NCBI GenBank assembly: GCA_012064415.1
Contig: SSNU01000372.1
Coordinates: 35,126-99,125, forward strand
Reading direction: 5' to 3'
DNA length: 64,000 bases
Source: Gyrodactylus bullatarudis
Lineage: Eukaryota; Platyhelminthes; Monogenea; Gyrodactylidea; Gyrodactylidae
Part shown: positions 22,699 to 35,100 of the stretch, piece after piece
Position numbering within the stretch: the stretch's first letter is position 1
How the letters are laid out: each line of letters opens with the position of its first letter
Program-made: the position numbers and the translations under genes
Notes under the pieces: model-generated
Told to the model about the DNA's origin: nothing
Databases searched by the model: none
Seen by the model: only the letters and a program-made list of their open reading frames with translations

Positions 22699-23732
22699 AT
22701 CTGAAAAATTAGGTCTATTGCTCTATTATTTTGGTTATAATTATCAATACTTTATTATCATGGGTCAGACTCTTGTATTATTCTATTCTCTGATCTGATT
22801 GGACAAAACTGATATGGATGAGATTATAAATAGTATTTTGTTTTTGATTAACTTGTCGTACCACTGAAGAAGACGTGTGAAGACCATAGCTGAGAATATT
22901 GACCTAATTTTTAATAAACTTTATTATAAAACTAATTTTAGATCATCTTTAAAGATGCTCAATTACAAAAATTCAGACAGACATTCAAACTTATGAGTCA
23001 TAGGGCCTCAAAAATAGTACCAAATGAAAATAAAAAAAAGTATCTCATAAACTGAACAATAAGAAGAAATAGTACTTTGATGAAAATTTAAGAGATTTTG
23101 AGTAAAAAATAGTACTTCACAGTAAATTCTTGCAAAATTTTGAAGTATTCAAGTCTTTGTCATCAAAATTTCTGATTTTTTGTCAAATTTTTTCCCCATT
23201 TAACTGTTATAGCGCATATTTTACAAAATAAATCCTTGTAGCTTAAATTTTTAATTCAATAGAAAATTTTTTGATTTGCTATCAGCTTACACGATGAAAT
23301 ACTGCTAGCGCAGGAATCTAGTTACCCATTCATCAAAAAACTTGATTGGTCGTTTACTAGTTGAAGAATACTACACTCTGAGACTTAATTCAGAAAAATA
23401 GTACAAAAAAGTACCGGGGAACAGTGCAGAAATAGTACCAGCTATCTTTAAATTGGGATAAGATGGGTAGATTTTTCCTTCAGATTATTGCAACTCAGCC
23501 AGTGCTTTGTCCAGAGTAAAAATAGACTAATTAGTACTTTTTTGAAGCCCTAGTCATAACTTATGAACTTTTGAATGAACTATCAAATTCGACTCTAAAA
23601 CATCTTGGAATCAAAAAAAGGTTTATTCAAATCACAAGATTTCAGGATATCCTTCATCATACGAAGATTCATACTTTACAAATTGATTTTTAACAAAAAT
23701 GGTCACACCCCCAGAAAAAAATCATGTTATAC
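22699..23732. other. Non-coding stretch, no gene seen
   Basis: About 1 kb between the Penelope-like relic and the piggyBac element. It includes the probable 3' tail of the former (22860-22920). No open frame of note. Confidence 0.5.
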
Positions 23733-25290
23733 TTAATCTTCCCAGGCAGGGTCATTTTGACCCTCCATTTGTTTGTATGGAAAAGACCTAATTTTTATTT
23801 TTTTACAATGTTCTTCCACTTGAAATAGCTAATTACACCTATCCTACATTTCCAGATGAAATCACATTTGGATTCTTCTAATGATTTTTGCAGATTCTTG
23901 ATATTTCATTGGTTCAATTTACTTGAAATATTCGAGCACTATTGATAGGTTTCAATCATAACCATGAGTGACTTTGATGATGACGACCTAGCTTTGCTAT
24001 CTACTGAAGACGAATTTTCTACAGACGAGAGTTCTTTGTCTAACGATATTGGAACGAATATCAGACTCCTTACCGACTAAACTTTCATCCCTGTCAAGTG
24101 AATCTGAGGATGACGAATATATGTCAAAAAATAATCTATATCAATGGTCAGATACACCTACTAATCCGGGTAATGGTAGAATAAGAGAGCAGAATATACT
24201 CAGATTAAGACCTGGTCCAACGTTGTTCTCAAAATCCCGTATACACTCGCCATTGAGTGCATTTCAATTGTTTCTTCCAAAATTTATTTACAATGACAAT
24301 TTCTTTACCTCATTCCCTCTTTTGGAAAAACTTGCTGCCAAAATTATAACTTTGGTAAGAACTATCAGAAAGAGCAAAGCCGAGCTTCCACCAGTGATTT
24401 CAAAAAATACTACATTAGGTTCCAAATACGCCTTCAGAGACAACATGACTCTTGTGTACTATGTTCCAAGAAAAAATAAAAATGTAATTCTCGTGTCTTC
24501 CTTCCACCTCAACCCAGATATTAATCAAAGTGGAAAACCAGATTTGATTAAATATTATGATAAAACGAAAGGAGGAGTTGACAATGCTGATATGATGATT
24601 TCTACATTTTCTTGTCAGAGAAAAACAAATAGATGGCCGGTCGTCTTATTTTGCAACATTTTAGACATTTCAGCTCTTTCATTTTATATAAAGAGATAAA
24701 AGAAGATTCCAATTATGATAGAAGAAAGTTCCTCAAGTGTCTAACTCAGGAGATTTTCGATCAATATGGAAAAAATAAACTACCAAGTGCTATTCGATTA
24801 AACTTTTCAGATTTACATCCAACACTAAACCATCGAAGATGTTTTACTCCAAAAGCCAATTCGATCGCAATCAAACTCTTTCAAGACTATGTTTGCTTCA
24901 TTATAATGATCAACCATTAAATGATTTACTATTTATTTGTATTCTCTATTAGTATTTTGTTGCATTTCTTATTTTTCAATAAAGATTTTATTCTAACAAA
25001 AAAAAATAAACCGAATAAGATGAATGACTCTGTGTGCTCAACTTCTTCCACATGAGGCTCAAAGAAAAGGGTTCGTTGCACAATTTGCCCATACAATAAA
25101 GATAGAAAAACTACCAAAATATGTGATAAATGTCAAAAAGCTATTTTTAATGATCATTTAGTTAATATTTGTTAAAATTGCAAATAAATTTTACGGAAAT
25201 TTGAAAAATTTTAATAGTTATATGATTCAGGGTCAAAATGACCCTTTTGGGAACATTTGTTTGTTTATTTTTTGGTACCAGTAGGGTTAA
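23733..25290 (+). mobile_element. Internally deleted piggyBac element between TTAA sites
   Basis: The element is bounded by TTAA at 23733-23736 and TTAA at 25287-25290, the target duplication of piggyBac transposons. Both ends carry the same subterminal palindrome, GGGTCATTTTGACCC at 23749-23763 and its reverse at 25230-25244, lying about 12 bp and 42 bp from the respective TTAA. The right terminus reads CCCTAC inward from TTAA; the left is diverged (TCTTCCC). Inside is a degenerate transposase (listed separately). At about 1.55 kb it is shorter than a typical 2.3-2.5-kb autonomous element because of an internal deletion. Confidence 0.8.
23964..25175 (+). pseudogene. piggyBac transposase pseudogene
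   Basis: The likely start at 23964 opens an acidic leader (SDFDDDDLALLS) that runs into TAA after a one-base shift near 24048. The frame then continues to 24699 with SPLSAFQLFLPK, jumps directly to YNDNFFTSFPLLEKLA, and later shows YYDKTKGGVDNADMM and RKTNRWPVVLFCNILD. A third frame (to 24920) and a C-terminal Cys-rich tail (RCTICPYNK ... ICDKCQ, TAA at 25173-25175) complete it. The DNFFTS and KGGVDNAD acidic residues correspond to the second and third catalytic Asp of the family. The segment carrying the first Asp is missing between LPK and YND. At least two frameshifts make it inactive. Confidence 0.85.
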
Positions 25291-25358
25291 TCAAATGTCA
25301 AAAACTCTCCAACATGAAATCTTTGAATTAGATAAGAGCTTTATTAATTCAAATTGAG

Positions 25359-25583
25359 ATGGTGTGGGAAAAAAAGAAATGGTCGAATCTATTTGACCCG
25401 CTGTGCTTGTGTGCTAGATCGGGTTCAGACGTTATGTTCAAACCAATCGCTTTCGAGAATTTATCACTATCACAAATCAGGTCTATTGAATTAAAGCAGA
25501 ATGCTATGGATCCAATTCAAACCCTTCTTAATGAACTTATAGTCCAAGGAAAAATAATTGTTTTCATCAACTGTACTATGTAG
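25359..25583 (+). other. Unassigned open frame, 74 codons
   Basis: An ATG-initiated frame with normal-looking codon use and a Trp/Cys-containing sequence, including SGSDVMFKPIAFENLSLSQI and DPIQTLLNELIVQGK. It lies between the right end of the piggyBac element and the MAP3K last exon on the opposite strand. The final segment faintly recalls the 'SPTQxLLxxW...GxTVxxL' part of Pelle/IRAK death domains, but too little is present to claim this. It may be a fragment of a processed pseudogene or chance. Confidence 0.2.
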
Positions 25584-25919
25584 TCGATACAAATCTGATG
25601 TCTTGTATGAAAATTTAAAAGTGCATTTTCTTCTAAAAGTAGCTTCTATAATGAAGCTAAACCTAAATAAACCTAGAAAGAAAAGTTGATATAATAATGA
25701 GAATTTACAAAAAGCTGAAAGTCAGGAAAAGGATTATTTTTTAACTTCAATTTAAATAAAATGATCTGACAAAATTTGATGATTTTTGGAGTTTCGAAAA
25801 TACCCTAGCTTACCAGTTTTTCGACCTCTTTAAATCTTCGAAATCGATAAAAAAAAGTATGCTCAAACGTTGAAAAAGTGGATATTAGGCACATTTTTGA
25901 AATTCAAAAAATTTAAAAG

Positions 25920-25950
25920 TTTATTCACAAATATATAAAAAAAATTTATT
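25920..25950 (-). terminator. Polyadenylation signals of the MAP3K gene
   Basis: On the minus strand two AATAAA hexamers (+ strand TTTATT at 25945-25950 and 25920-25925) lie about 30-60 nt beyond the TGA at 25982. This is a normal position for 3'-end processing and supports 25982-26134 as the terminal exon. Confidence 0.6.
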
Positions 25951-25981
25951 CAAAAACAAAAGGGAGTCAAGTTAGTTTTTA

Positions 25982-26134
25982 TCAAAATCTGAATTTATCA
26001 AATATTTTCAATTCATAGAGTTCCTTGGCAAGGGGTCGATTTGATGGGTTGGTTTGGAGACAATTCTCGAGTAGCTGCATCAACTCTTGAGAAATATTCT
26101 TTGGACGTGGAGGGGAATAGCTGTGCTTTTGAAT
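25982..26134 (-). CDS. MAP3K1-like: MAP3K terminal exon: end of kinase C-lobe
   Basis: Fifty codons plus TGA. After acceptor TTTTTTCAG it encodes [20 protein letters not shown] and ends in KIFDKFRF, matching the final helices (subdomain XI, with the conserved Arg in NPSNRP) of MEKK-type kinases. It joins the 29517-29648 exon in phase 0 across a 3.4-kb intron full of Penelope-like and SINE debris. Confidence 0.85.
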   Translation of the reverse strand: MQKHSYSPPRPKNISQELMQLLENCLQTNPSNRPLAKELYELKIFDKFRF

Positions 26135-29100
26135 CTGAAAAAATGTAAGATTTAGTGTTGCTTACAACACCAAAAAGATGGATTCAATCCTCAGTTCCAA
26201 ATTGTGAGGTTTACATGTCGAAGAAATATAAAATTTAGAGTAAAATTTCCTATATTTCAGTGAAATGGTACATTTTCTTTGGCCAAATGTAGTTACCCCT
26301 GCTATTATACCTATTGACCTTATCGATTATTAAATCTTTCATTGAAATGCAAAGTAATCAAATCACTGATTTGTTGTATCAAAGTTCCTTGATCGTTTTA
26401 AAAAAAGGTAAGTATTTTGATCTGTAAGATGCTTCAGAACATCAGTTTTGAGCTGAGCCATCGTGGTCATGTGGTTAAAGTTTTAACCAGTGTAATTTTC
26501 ATAAAACTTTAACCACTCAAATTCTGTATGTAATACAGTGAACCCTGGAAACAGGAATTGGCCAACCATATTTGAAAGACACCACAACCAATAATTGTTA
26601 AAATTTATTCTCGCTAAAAACGTATTTATATGGTATGTATCACACTGATGAGTATGCCCGAAATAAAGGCCTCATTTGTGAAATATCTGGCATCTTATTA
26701 TATTTTTTCAAAAAGTAAGTATTCATCCAGAAAGATTAGATAGCTATGGGTTCACCTCTGAGTCCTCTTTTAGCAGACAGGTCTGAAACAATCAGTTCTT
26801 ACACTGATGTTTACATCAGATATTTTGATAAAATCTTTATTTTAATTAAACCGAAAGTATCAGAGTAGAAGAGAAGATGAATCAATTCTGAGAGATATCC
26901 ATAAGAAGAAGACTGGCATCAGGAGGTATCTACATAATGCCAGTTTCAGTCCGATTTCTCATAAAGTTGGCTTAGTAATTGGACTAAGAGGATAAGAAAG
27001 ATAACAAGCCCTGAGGAATAAACTAACGAAATAGAGAATGCGAGTTCAAGGTTTTTTCAACTTTTCCCAGCCTTAATCTCATTTAAAAGATGATCGAAAA
27101 CTAAGCATTTCTTCCTATGAAACTTGACGTTTGATTTTTTCAATGAATATCACTACGAGACAGGACAAAATTAAGAATGAAAATAGGGCTTGTAGTAAAA
27201 ATCTAGTCCTTTTTTCACATTTTGAAAGAAATACGGAAATTACAGTGTGTTTAGACAATTAACCTACTAGCAAAGTGTGGTCACTGGTAATTACTATATC
27301 CATGTGAACTCTAACTTGATGGAGATTGTCTTCTCACACCTAGATGTTAGAAATTCGGATAAGCAAGTGTCAATTCCATAAGAGAGTCGAATAATATTCA
27401 ACTCACAGTGGCAGATGTAGACGCGTTTCCTCCTTATTAGGACGAGTCAGTACACCATAGCCAGGATTCGAACCCAGGTCTTCAACGTTGTGAGGCAACG
27501 CTTCTAACCACTAGGCCAGGCTTATTTACAAAAAAACCAGTGTGTAGGTGGTGTCAATACTATGGGAGTGTGGAGTAATAGGAGATGAACGGGGGTTCTG
27601 GCCTAGTTCAACTTTTCCCAGCCTTAATCTCATTTAAAAGATGATCGAAAACTAAGCATTTCTTCCTATGAAACTTGACGTTTGATTTTTTCAATGAATA
27701 TCACTACGAGACAGGACAAAATTAAGAATGAAAATAGGGCTTGTAGTAAAAATCTAGTCCTTTTTTCAAATTTTGAAAGAAATTCCTAGGAAATTAGGTA
27801 AATTTTTATAGTTTTAGGAAATATGGAATTTTTGTAAATAAGCACCATACGGAAATTACAGTGTGTTTAGACAATTAACCTACTAGCAAAGTGTGGTCAA
27901 TGGTAATTACTATATCCATGTGAACTCTAACTTGATGGAGATTGTCTTCTCACACCTAGATGTTAGAAATTCGGATAAGCAAGTGTCAATTCCATTAGAG
28001 AGTCGAATAATATTCAACTCACAGTGGCAGATGTAGACGCGTTTCCTCCTTATTAGGACGAGTCAGTACACCATAGCCAGGATTCGAACCCAGGTCTTCA
28101 ACGTTGTGAGGCAACGCTTCTAACCACTAGGCCAGGCTTATTTACAAAAAACCAGTGTGTAGGTGGTGTCAATACTATGGGAGTGTGGAGTAATAGGAGA
28201 TGAACGGGGGTTCTGGCCTAGTGGTTAGAAGCGTTGCCTCACAACGGTGAAGACCTGGGTTCGAATCCTGGCTATGGTGTACTGACTCGTCCTAATAAGG
28301 ACGAAACGCGTCTACATCTGCCACTGTGAGTTGAATATTATTCGACTCTCTTATGGAATTGACACTTTCTTATCTAACATCTAGGTGTGAGAAGACAATC
28401 TCCAAGTTAGAGTTCACATGGATATAGTAATTACCAGTGACCACACTTTGCTAGTAGGTTAATGGAATTTTTGTATATAAGAAAATGAAAAATTTTTATT
28501 TTGACTTTCAAAAATGTGATTTGCTAAGTTAAAACATCAATTTTTGATCAAGGCTTGGAAAATAAAATTTTGTATTACCCTAACGGACAATAAAATCATA
28601 ATTCTGTAATTAATTCAATCAGATATGCACAATGGAGATTTTTGTAATTTTCGATTTCAATTCAGGTTCTTGAAATGATTCCAATTAAGTAAAGTTGGTC
28701 GATATGGTCAAAGTTGGGAATCTATGATTTCTACAAAAATGTTATAGACTTTTTGTAATCCTCGTGGTGTTGCTTACCATTTGAAGGAAAATTTCTGAAA
28801 TATGGTAATTTTTCAAATTTCGATTTGGCGCCAATATGCCTTTTTTCAAACTTTGAACTGAAAATTTATATTGATTTGAAAGTGGTAAAAATAACTAAAT
28901 GAGAAAACTGAACATCATCGTCCTCGAATTCCGCGATTTTCGAGGTATTTTAAAGTATCAAAATTTCATCGTTTATCAAGTAGTGAAAACGATAATGGTG
29001 TTATGCATTAGAACAGATTTAGCATTATTGATTTTCATGTCTAATTTTGATCCTGAAAAGCTTTTTATTTCACGTTCAGTTCGAAAAAATGGGAAATCGA

Positions 29101-32100
29101 AATTTCTTCAAATCGTTAGTAGGATTATTTTCCACTCAAAGTTCAAAAAATGGGATTTTGGCGCTACTACAAGATATCAAATTTGCCGTATTTTCCTCAA
29201 AAATTGATTTTTTTCTCCGTATCGTGAAAGAGAGCCTCATGATCTAGATTCCGAAAAATTTTGATCAAATTCGATTTCTTGATGAAAAAAATAAGAATTT
29301 TGTAAAAATCGTAGATTCCAATCTTCATATTAACTAGCTTTATTTCTAAAATTTCTTTAGGCTGAAAATAAAATGTGGCCAATGCAGATAAAATATGAAG
29401 CCTATTTGCGATTTTGATGAAAAAAAGGGATTCCTTTGGTTTCAGATGAAAATCATAAACTGACAAATGAGAATTTAAAAACGAAGGACAGTTACACCAA
29501 ATGAATTTGGACTTACATGAAAAGCGAGGGCCATGTTGTTTGTAATTTCCTTACAGCTCCAGGGGGGTTTACTCGTGATCATTTCAATTATGCAACAGCC
29601 AACAGACCAAATATCACAGGCTCTCCCATATGGTTTGGACTTTAGGACCTGAAAATAAACATTCATAATTTCTTGTCTTCAATGATCTTGAATAAGTAAA
29701 AGTAATTCTAACAAAAAGTGAAAATCCCAACTTAATTACTACAGGAGTAATAAAATGACTGGTTTCTAAGGACAATTTGGATTTAAAGTATTTCTTTCTG
29801 CGAAAAGATATAACAATGAAAGATCTTCAAAAGTAAACAAATGATTCATGAATCAGGACTTTGAATGTGGTAATATCCATTGTATATTGTATACTAAATA
29901 TGGAGTTTAACGAGTGGTTTCTATTTACATACCAGAAATACCGTTCATTCGTGCTTTTAATTGACGCTTGCTTCTAAATGAGATTAAATTGAACCTACTT
30001 TAAATACCTGCAAATTATGGGTTAATTCCGAAAATGATTAAAACTTTTTTTCTTTATGGGGTGAGAAAACATGCAAGAACCGAAATCAAGGGTTCTATAT
30101 AGAGAGAAAGTTCATTCAAAAGGTTTATCTGACAAGAAATTGTGATTTTGAATGGGTAAATTTCTTTTATTTTCAATAGATTTGCATTAATTGATTGATA
30201 ATTTGAAATCCCAAAGAAGAAATTAGGGAATTTCGTTTATTGCCAAGATCTGGTCTATAATGAAGTAAAAGACCGTTTCATCTTCTGGTAAAGACAGCGT
30301 CTGGTATCCATCTTCATTGGGATCATTTTTGGAATTAACCCGTGAGTTCTATTATCATAAGTAAGTTTCGAAAGCAATAAATTTTGCCAATTTTCTCTTC
30401 AAAATTCCAAGTAAAAGACAAAAGATTTCTTTCCAATTTTGGAGATTTAACTAATCTAGGAGAGTTTTTAGGGATTTATTTTGACTTGGAAATGAATTCG
30501 TTTCATCACCTAACATGTTAAAGCATGTAGACTTGCTTGGATAGACAGGTGGAGATAATTTTCAAAATTGAAAACAGTTTTTAGAACTAATTTGTAAGAA
30601 ATAACTTTAATGAAAAATGATTGGAATTTAGGTTGTTGAGAAGTACAAGATTGTATAATTTACATACTACCTATTGTTATAGATATTTACACATGTTTGA
30701 CATTTAAAGAATATGCATTTTAAACTCAAAAATACCAAGCACATTATCTAAATAAAATTAATGCATTTTATTACACTACAGTTGGTTCATTGAGAAAAAT
30801 CTTTGATCTATAGAATGGCGTAGAAATATCAACGGAATAAATAATTACACAGACAAGGTTTTTAATCAATGAATTTTACCCCTATGGCCAAACTCAAATT
30901 CTTAGTCTAATGATGATCTGAAAAATCGATAACGAATCGTTTTAAATCTTTGAAATCTATTTTAAAAAACGTTGAAATTTGGTGCATTTTTAGAATTTAT
31001 AAAATACCATTGTATTTTTTCAGAATTTTTCTATTTCAATAACTCATGGATTAATTTTATCAAAAGAATTCCATGATCCGAAGACAAATACTAGCATTTT
31101 TCATTACGAATTTTGAAAAGGAAACCAATTCCTTCACACGATAAAATCAGTAAGAGCTCATATTATTTCTTTGTCGAATCGATATCGAAAAACAAAATTC
31201 GATCCCCCTCTCAATAAAAGTTCAACACATTCTGAAAATCAAAGTACAAATAAATAGAAATTTACAAATCCTCAATTTGAGCACATAAAAATAAACAACA
31301 TCCGTTAATTTTTTGTAATATAGAAAATTCTGATTTCCTGCTATTCAAAATTTTCTAATCAAAATACTTTCTTGCCTATCAGAAAAATTAAAAAGATAAG
31401 AGATAAAGACTCGTATCATTTAGATAGAACTCATTCTACTGATCAGCTACCAAGGAATGTAAAAAGTAAATAGCAGTCTATCGAAATAAAGGTCTGATAA
31501 TTAATATATACAGTTGAACAAGAAAGAAACGAGCAATACACTTGAAAGAGAATATTTAACAAGGAATGTTGGAATTGATTTACAAATTTAGTGCAAAAAC
31601 TTCAGACAGAAAAATTTTTCTCTCAAGAGGTCTGTAATTTCATATTCAAGCCACACGGGCGAGAATCTCAAGGATGAAATTATCAAAGGGTAGAGATATT
31701 TTTAAATTTTCGTTCCTTTCTTTATTCTATATATCATGGCTGTATTGTAGAGAGGATTTACTCAACACCAATCAATTTACAAACTTTCAAAATTCAACGT
31801 ACAATTAGAAAATAGAGTTTACAAGACAAATGATATCGTGAAGGAATGCATTTTCAAATATTTTTCTAATTAATTAAAATATCTATTCTGGGGAAAAAGC
31901 AATAAAATTTTATTTCACAACAACTAATATCTCATTAATTTAAAGCACCGTGTACAACAAAAATATTTTCCCGGCATTAAAATCAATAGATAATGTAAAT
32001 CTGAATCTTGTAAAGGAGTAATTGAAAATGATTAAGAATGCCCAAGAAGATTTATTTTAAATTAACTATATAGAAACTGATAAATAATTCAATGAAAAAT

Positions 32101-35100
32101 ACTATCGTATGAAATATCAGACTACGTATGCATTTATCATTTTCCGAGTATTTTTTCAATTTATTATGTCTTATGATTTTAATATTCTCTTTACCAAGTA
32201 TGACTTGTCTAGATTGTTTGAACCTTACTGATCTCAAATCAGTTATGGCTCATACGTTAGTATTTCTAACAAAAAAATCAGAACTTGGATCATTCCAAGT
32301 CAGCCTTATAAATTTGGTTAAATCATTAAATGCACATTTTCCAATACACTCTAAAGTCTAGTGTCTACGTCCAATTAACAACAATCACTCAGGCATAAAG
32401 ATGAAATTATTATAATTGACAGACAGTTCTGAAAAAAATATGAAAGGATAATTTTCTTTTGATTAATTCAGAAAATAGTGCTAATGATCCTAATGAATTA
32501 CAGTAAGATCGGGATGAGGAATAAATTCTAGTAGTTACTCACGAAAATATTCGTGAATATGGTGGTAAACTAAAAGTAGGTTTTAAAAAAATTGCTGCTT
32601 ATTCATAAACCGTATGAAATCTTCAATTTTGGCAATGACACTTAAAAAAATTCTCTTTAGCTCTTATTAAGAGTGATAAAAATAAAAATTGATTGAATAA
32701 TTTGAATGGATTATTATGTTAAAAGAAAGAAATTCTCTCTTTTACTAAAGAGAATCATTCTGGGAAGTAAATAAAGTATCAGGAACAAACTAAATGAATG
32801 TATTTGGAGGCATATACATATATCCCTAGAGATTATTGATCTTAATGTATATAAATAGGAAATTGATGATTCTATACTCTGGAGTATTAGAGTTTATCAA
32901 AAAAAAACTTTTTTTAAGCAGAGTTAAAACGAAACTAGGCCTCAAATTGGCTGGTTAATTTAGGTTCAAAAGATGGATAAAAATGCAAGTTTCAAACTAT
33001 TGAAGTATCCTTTTTCATTTCAATATAAAGTTGATCGATATGGCTCCAAAATCCCTTTTTTTCGAACATTGTATTTTTATTGATTTGAAAGTGGGAGAGT
33101 GATCAGAAATTGATTTAGAATGAAAATTTTCTCATGTTCAAAGACTTTGTATAAGTTTTGGCTTTATCAAAATTTGAAATCATAGCTTTTATGAAAAGGA
33201 AACAAGTGTTTCAAACATGGTTGGTTCAGAGCTAGAAAAAAAATTCCAGTGGTATTTACTATTGTTTAGAAATGTTAAAAATTTTTCAACCTACTCAATT
33301 GATAATATTATTAGTTCCTAACATTATTTTCTATAAGATCGAGTAAGTGATAATATTCAAGTTTAAAAATCAAACTTTTTTCAAAATGCCGCTAGCTTTG
33401 AGATTTTACGTTTTCACTAATATCTTTTTTGTTGATAAAGCTTAAAGGGTATTTTCAATCAAAACAGTAATATGTTGGGATCATTTTAGTTAAATTTTGT
33501 TATTCCACTATGCCTAAAAGAGAATTTAGGGAAAATGGGCAATGCACGACTATGCATGGGATTGCAAACGATTTTTCATTTATTTTCGATCTCACACATC
33601 AATGATGTGTCACATCATTTTTCTCTAAATTATATGTGGAAATTTCACTGAAAACTTTAATTTAAAAAAAGATTAAATTTCGTTACATCCCTACGATTGC
33701 TAGGAGTTTTGCGTTGAACTAATTTAGAATCATAAAACGTTTCTTATTCGTGTGTATATTTATTTCATCCTATAAATTTTTATACACGCTAGATCTTATA
33801 TCAAGGTCAGCCCCCCCATCAAATCAGAAATAAAAAGACTCAAGAAAAGAACATTAAATTTTTATGGAAAAACTTGATTAATGATTTCGAATCAATGCCC
33901 TCAATTGGTTCTAACTTCTCGCCAACTGTTGAAGTAACCAGTAGGTAGCTAGAAAAAAATTTTCATATTAATTTATTAAGCTGTTTCATCGAGATTAGCA
34001 AAATTACATGTAAAAGACTGTTTACAAGTCTTGGAATAGTCTTGGTGAGATAATAAAGCCGAAATTTCATTTTTAGGCAAGAAACGATCAAGGGAACTTT
34101 TTTATTATTAGGATTTTTGGATCATGATTGTATGACCCTTTGGTGAGAAAAAATATTGACGAAATTAAGAAAGCTGTAAATAGCCCCGATGGTAGTGAGG
34201 TCACGAACTTTTATCGAAGTATGAAAATTCTTGTGTAAATTTTTATGCTGATTCCGAATTTGTGCTCAGAATTTTCCTATCTTACAAGGTTTGGGAAAAA
34301 TAAATAGGAAAAATGTGAAAAAGCGAAATTTGCAAAAGCAGGCATCAAATGAGTCGAATTTTAAAAGAGGGAAACAGTTTTATCCATATAGAATTTATAC
34401 AATTCGAAACAGCAAAAAATGGAAACATTATAATCAAACTGGGAAATAATATTTTTTGTTATTTATTTGTTGAAGCCAACCATAAAGAAGAAAAGGTCAA
34501 ATTAAACTCTGGTTGAAATCCGCTTCAAAAACTTGGCCTCTTGGCCCAATTCAATTTTTAATTTTATATTCTATCCTTTAAATGAGAACATCGATTTAAT
34601 TTTTGATTAAAATCGATTAGAAATATTTTGAATCTTGAATGCTATAAAAATATGATTCCCTAGAGACGTTGGTTACAAATATTCACTGTAACAAATTCGA
34701 ATCTGTTTGGCATGTAAGGAGAGAGAATTAACACATAACATTGTGGAATCTCACAAATAGTTTCATTGCTGAAATTCTGTGATTAGGATGAAAGATTATA
34801 ATCAATACTTACTAAGCTAATTGACAAAGAAACGGCAAATGTTGATTATTTCTCAAAACAGAATAAAAGTTGAATAAAGAGATTCAGACACGTTGTGGAG
34901 GGAATTATTTCTCTAAACACGCATAATCCTAATCAGAAAGTGAAGTCAGAAGGCAAAACGATGGGGGAGTAACTGGCTGGAAGATCATCGTGAATATAGA
35001 AAAATGTATAGATATCAGGAGAATGAAAAAATAACAACGTTCTAGATAATCGACTTTCGATTTTATCAATCTATCAATTCTAAGTTTTAAGCTTCAAACT

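Noticed and set aside
28213..28285. Possible functional tRNA gene (A and B boxes present)
   Set aside because: The acceptor stem cannot pair, the anticodon arm is irregular, and the tRNA-like part is fused to a repeated body found in several copies, so it is a SINE head.
32128..32361. 77-codon frame in a MAP3K intron
   Set aside because: No motif, antisense frame equally open, AT-rich hydrophobic composition typical of chance frames here.
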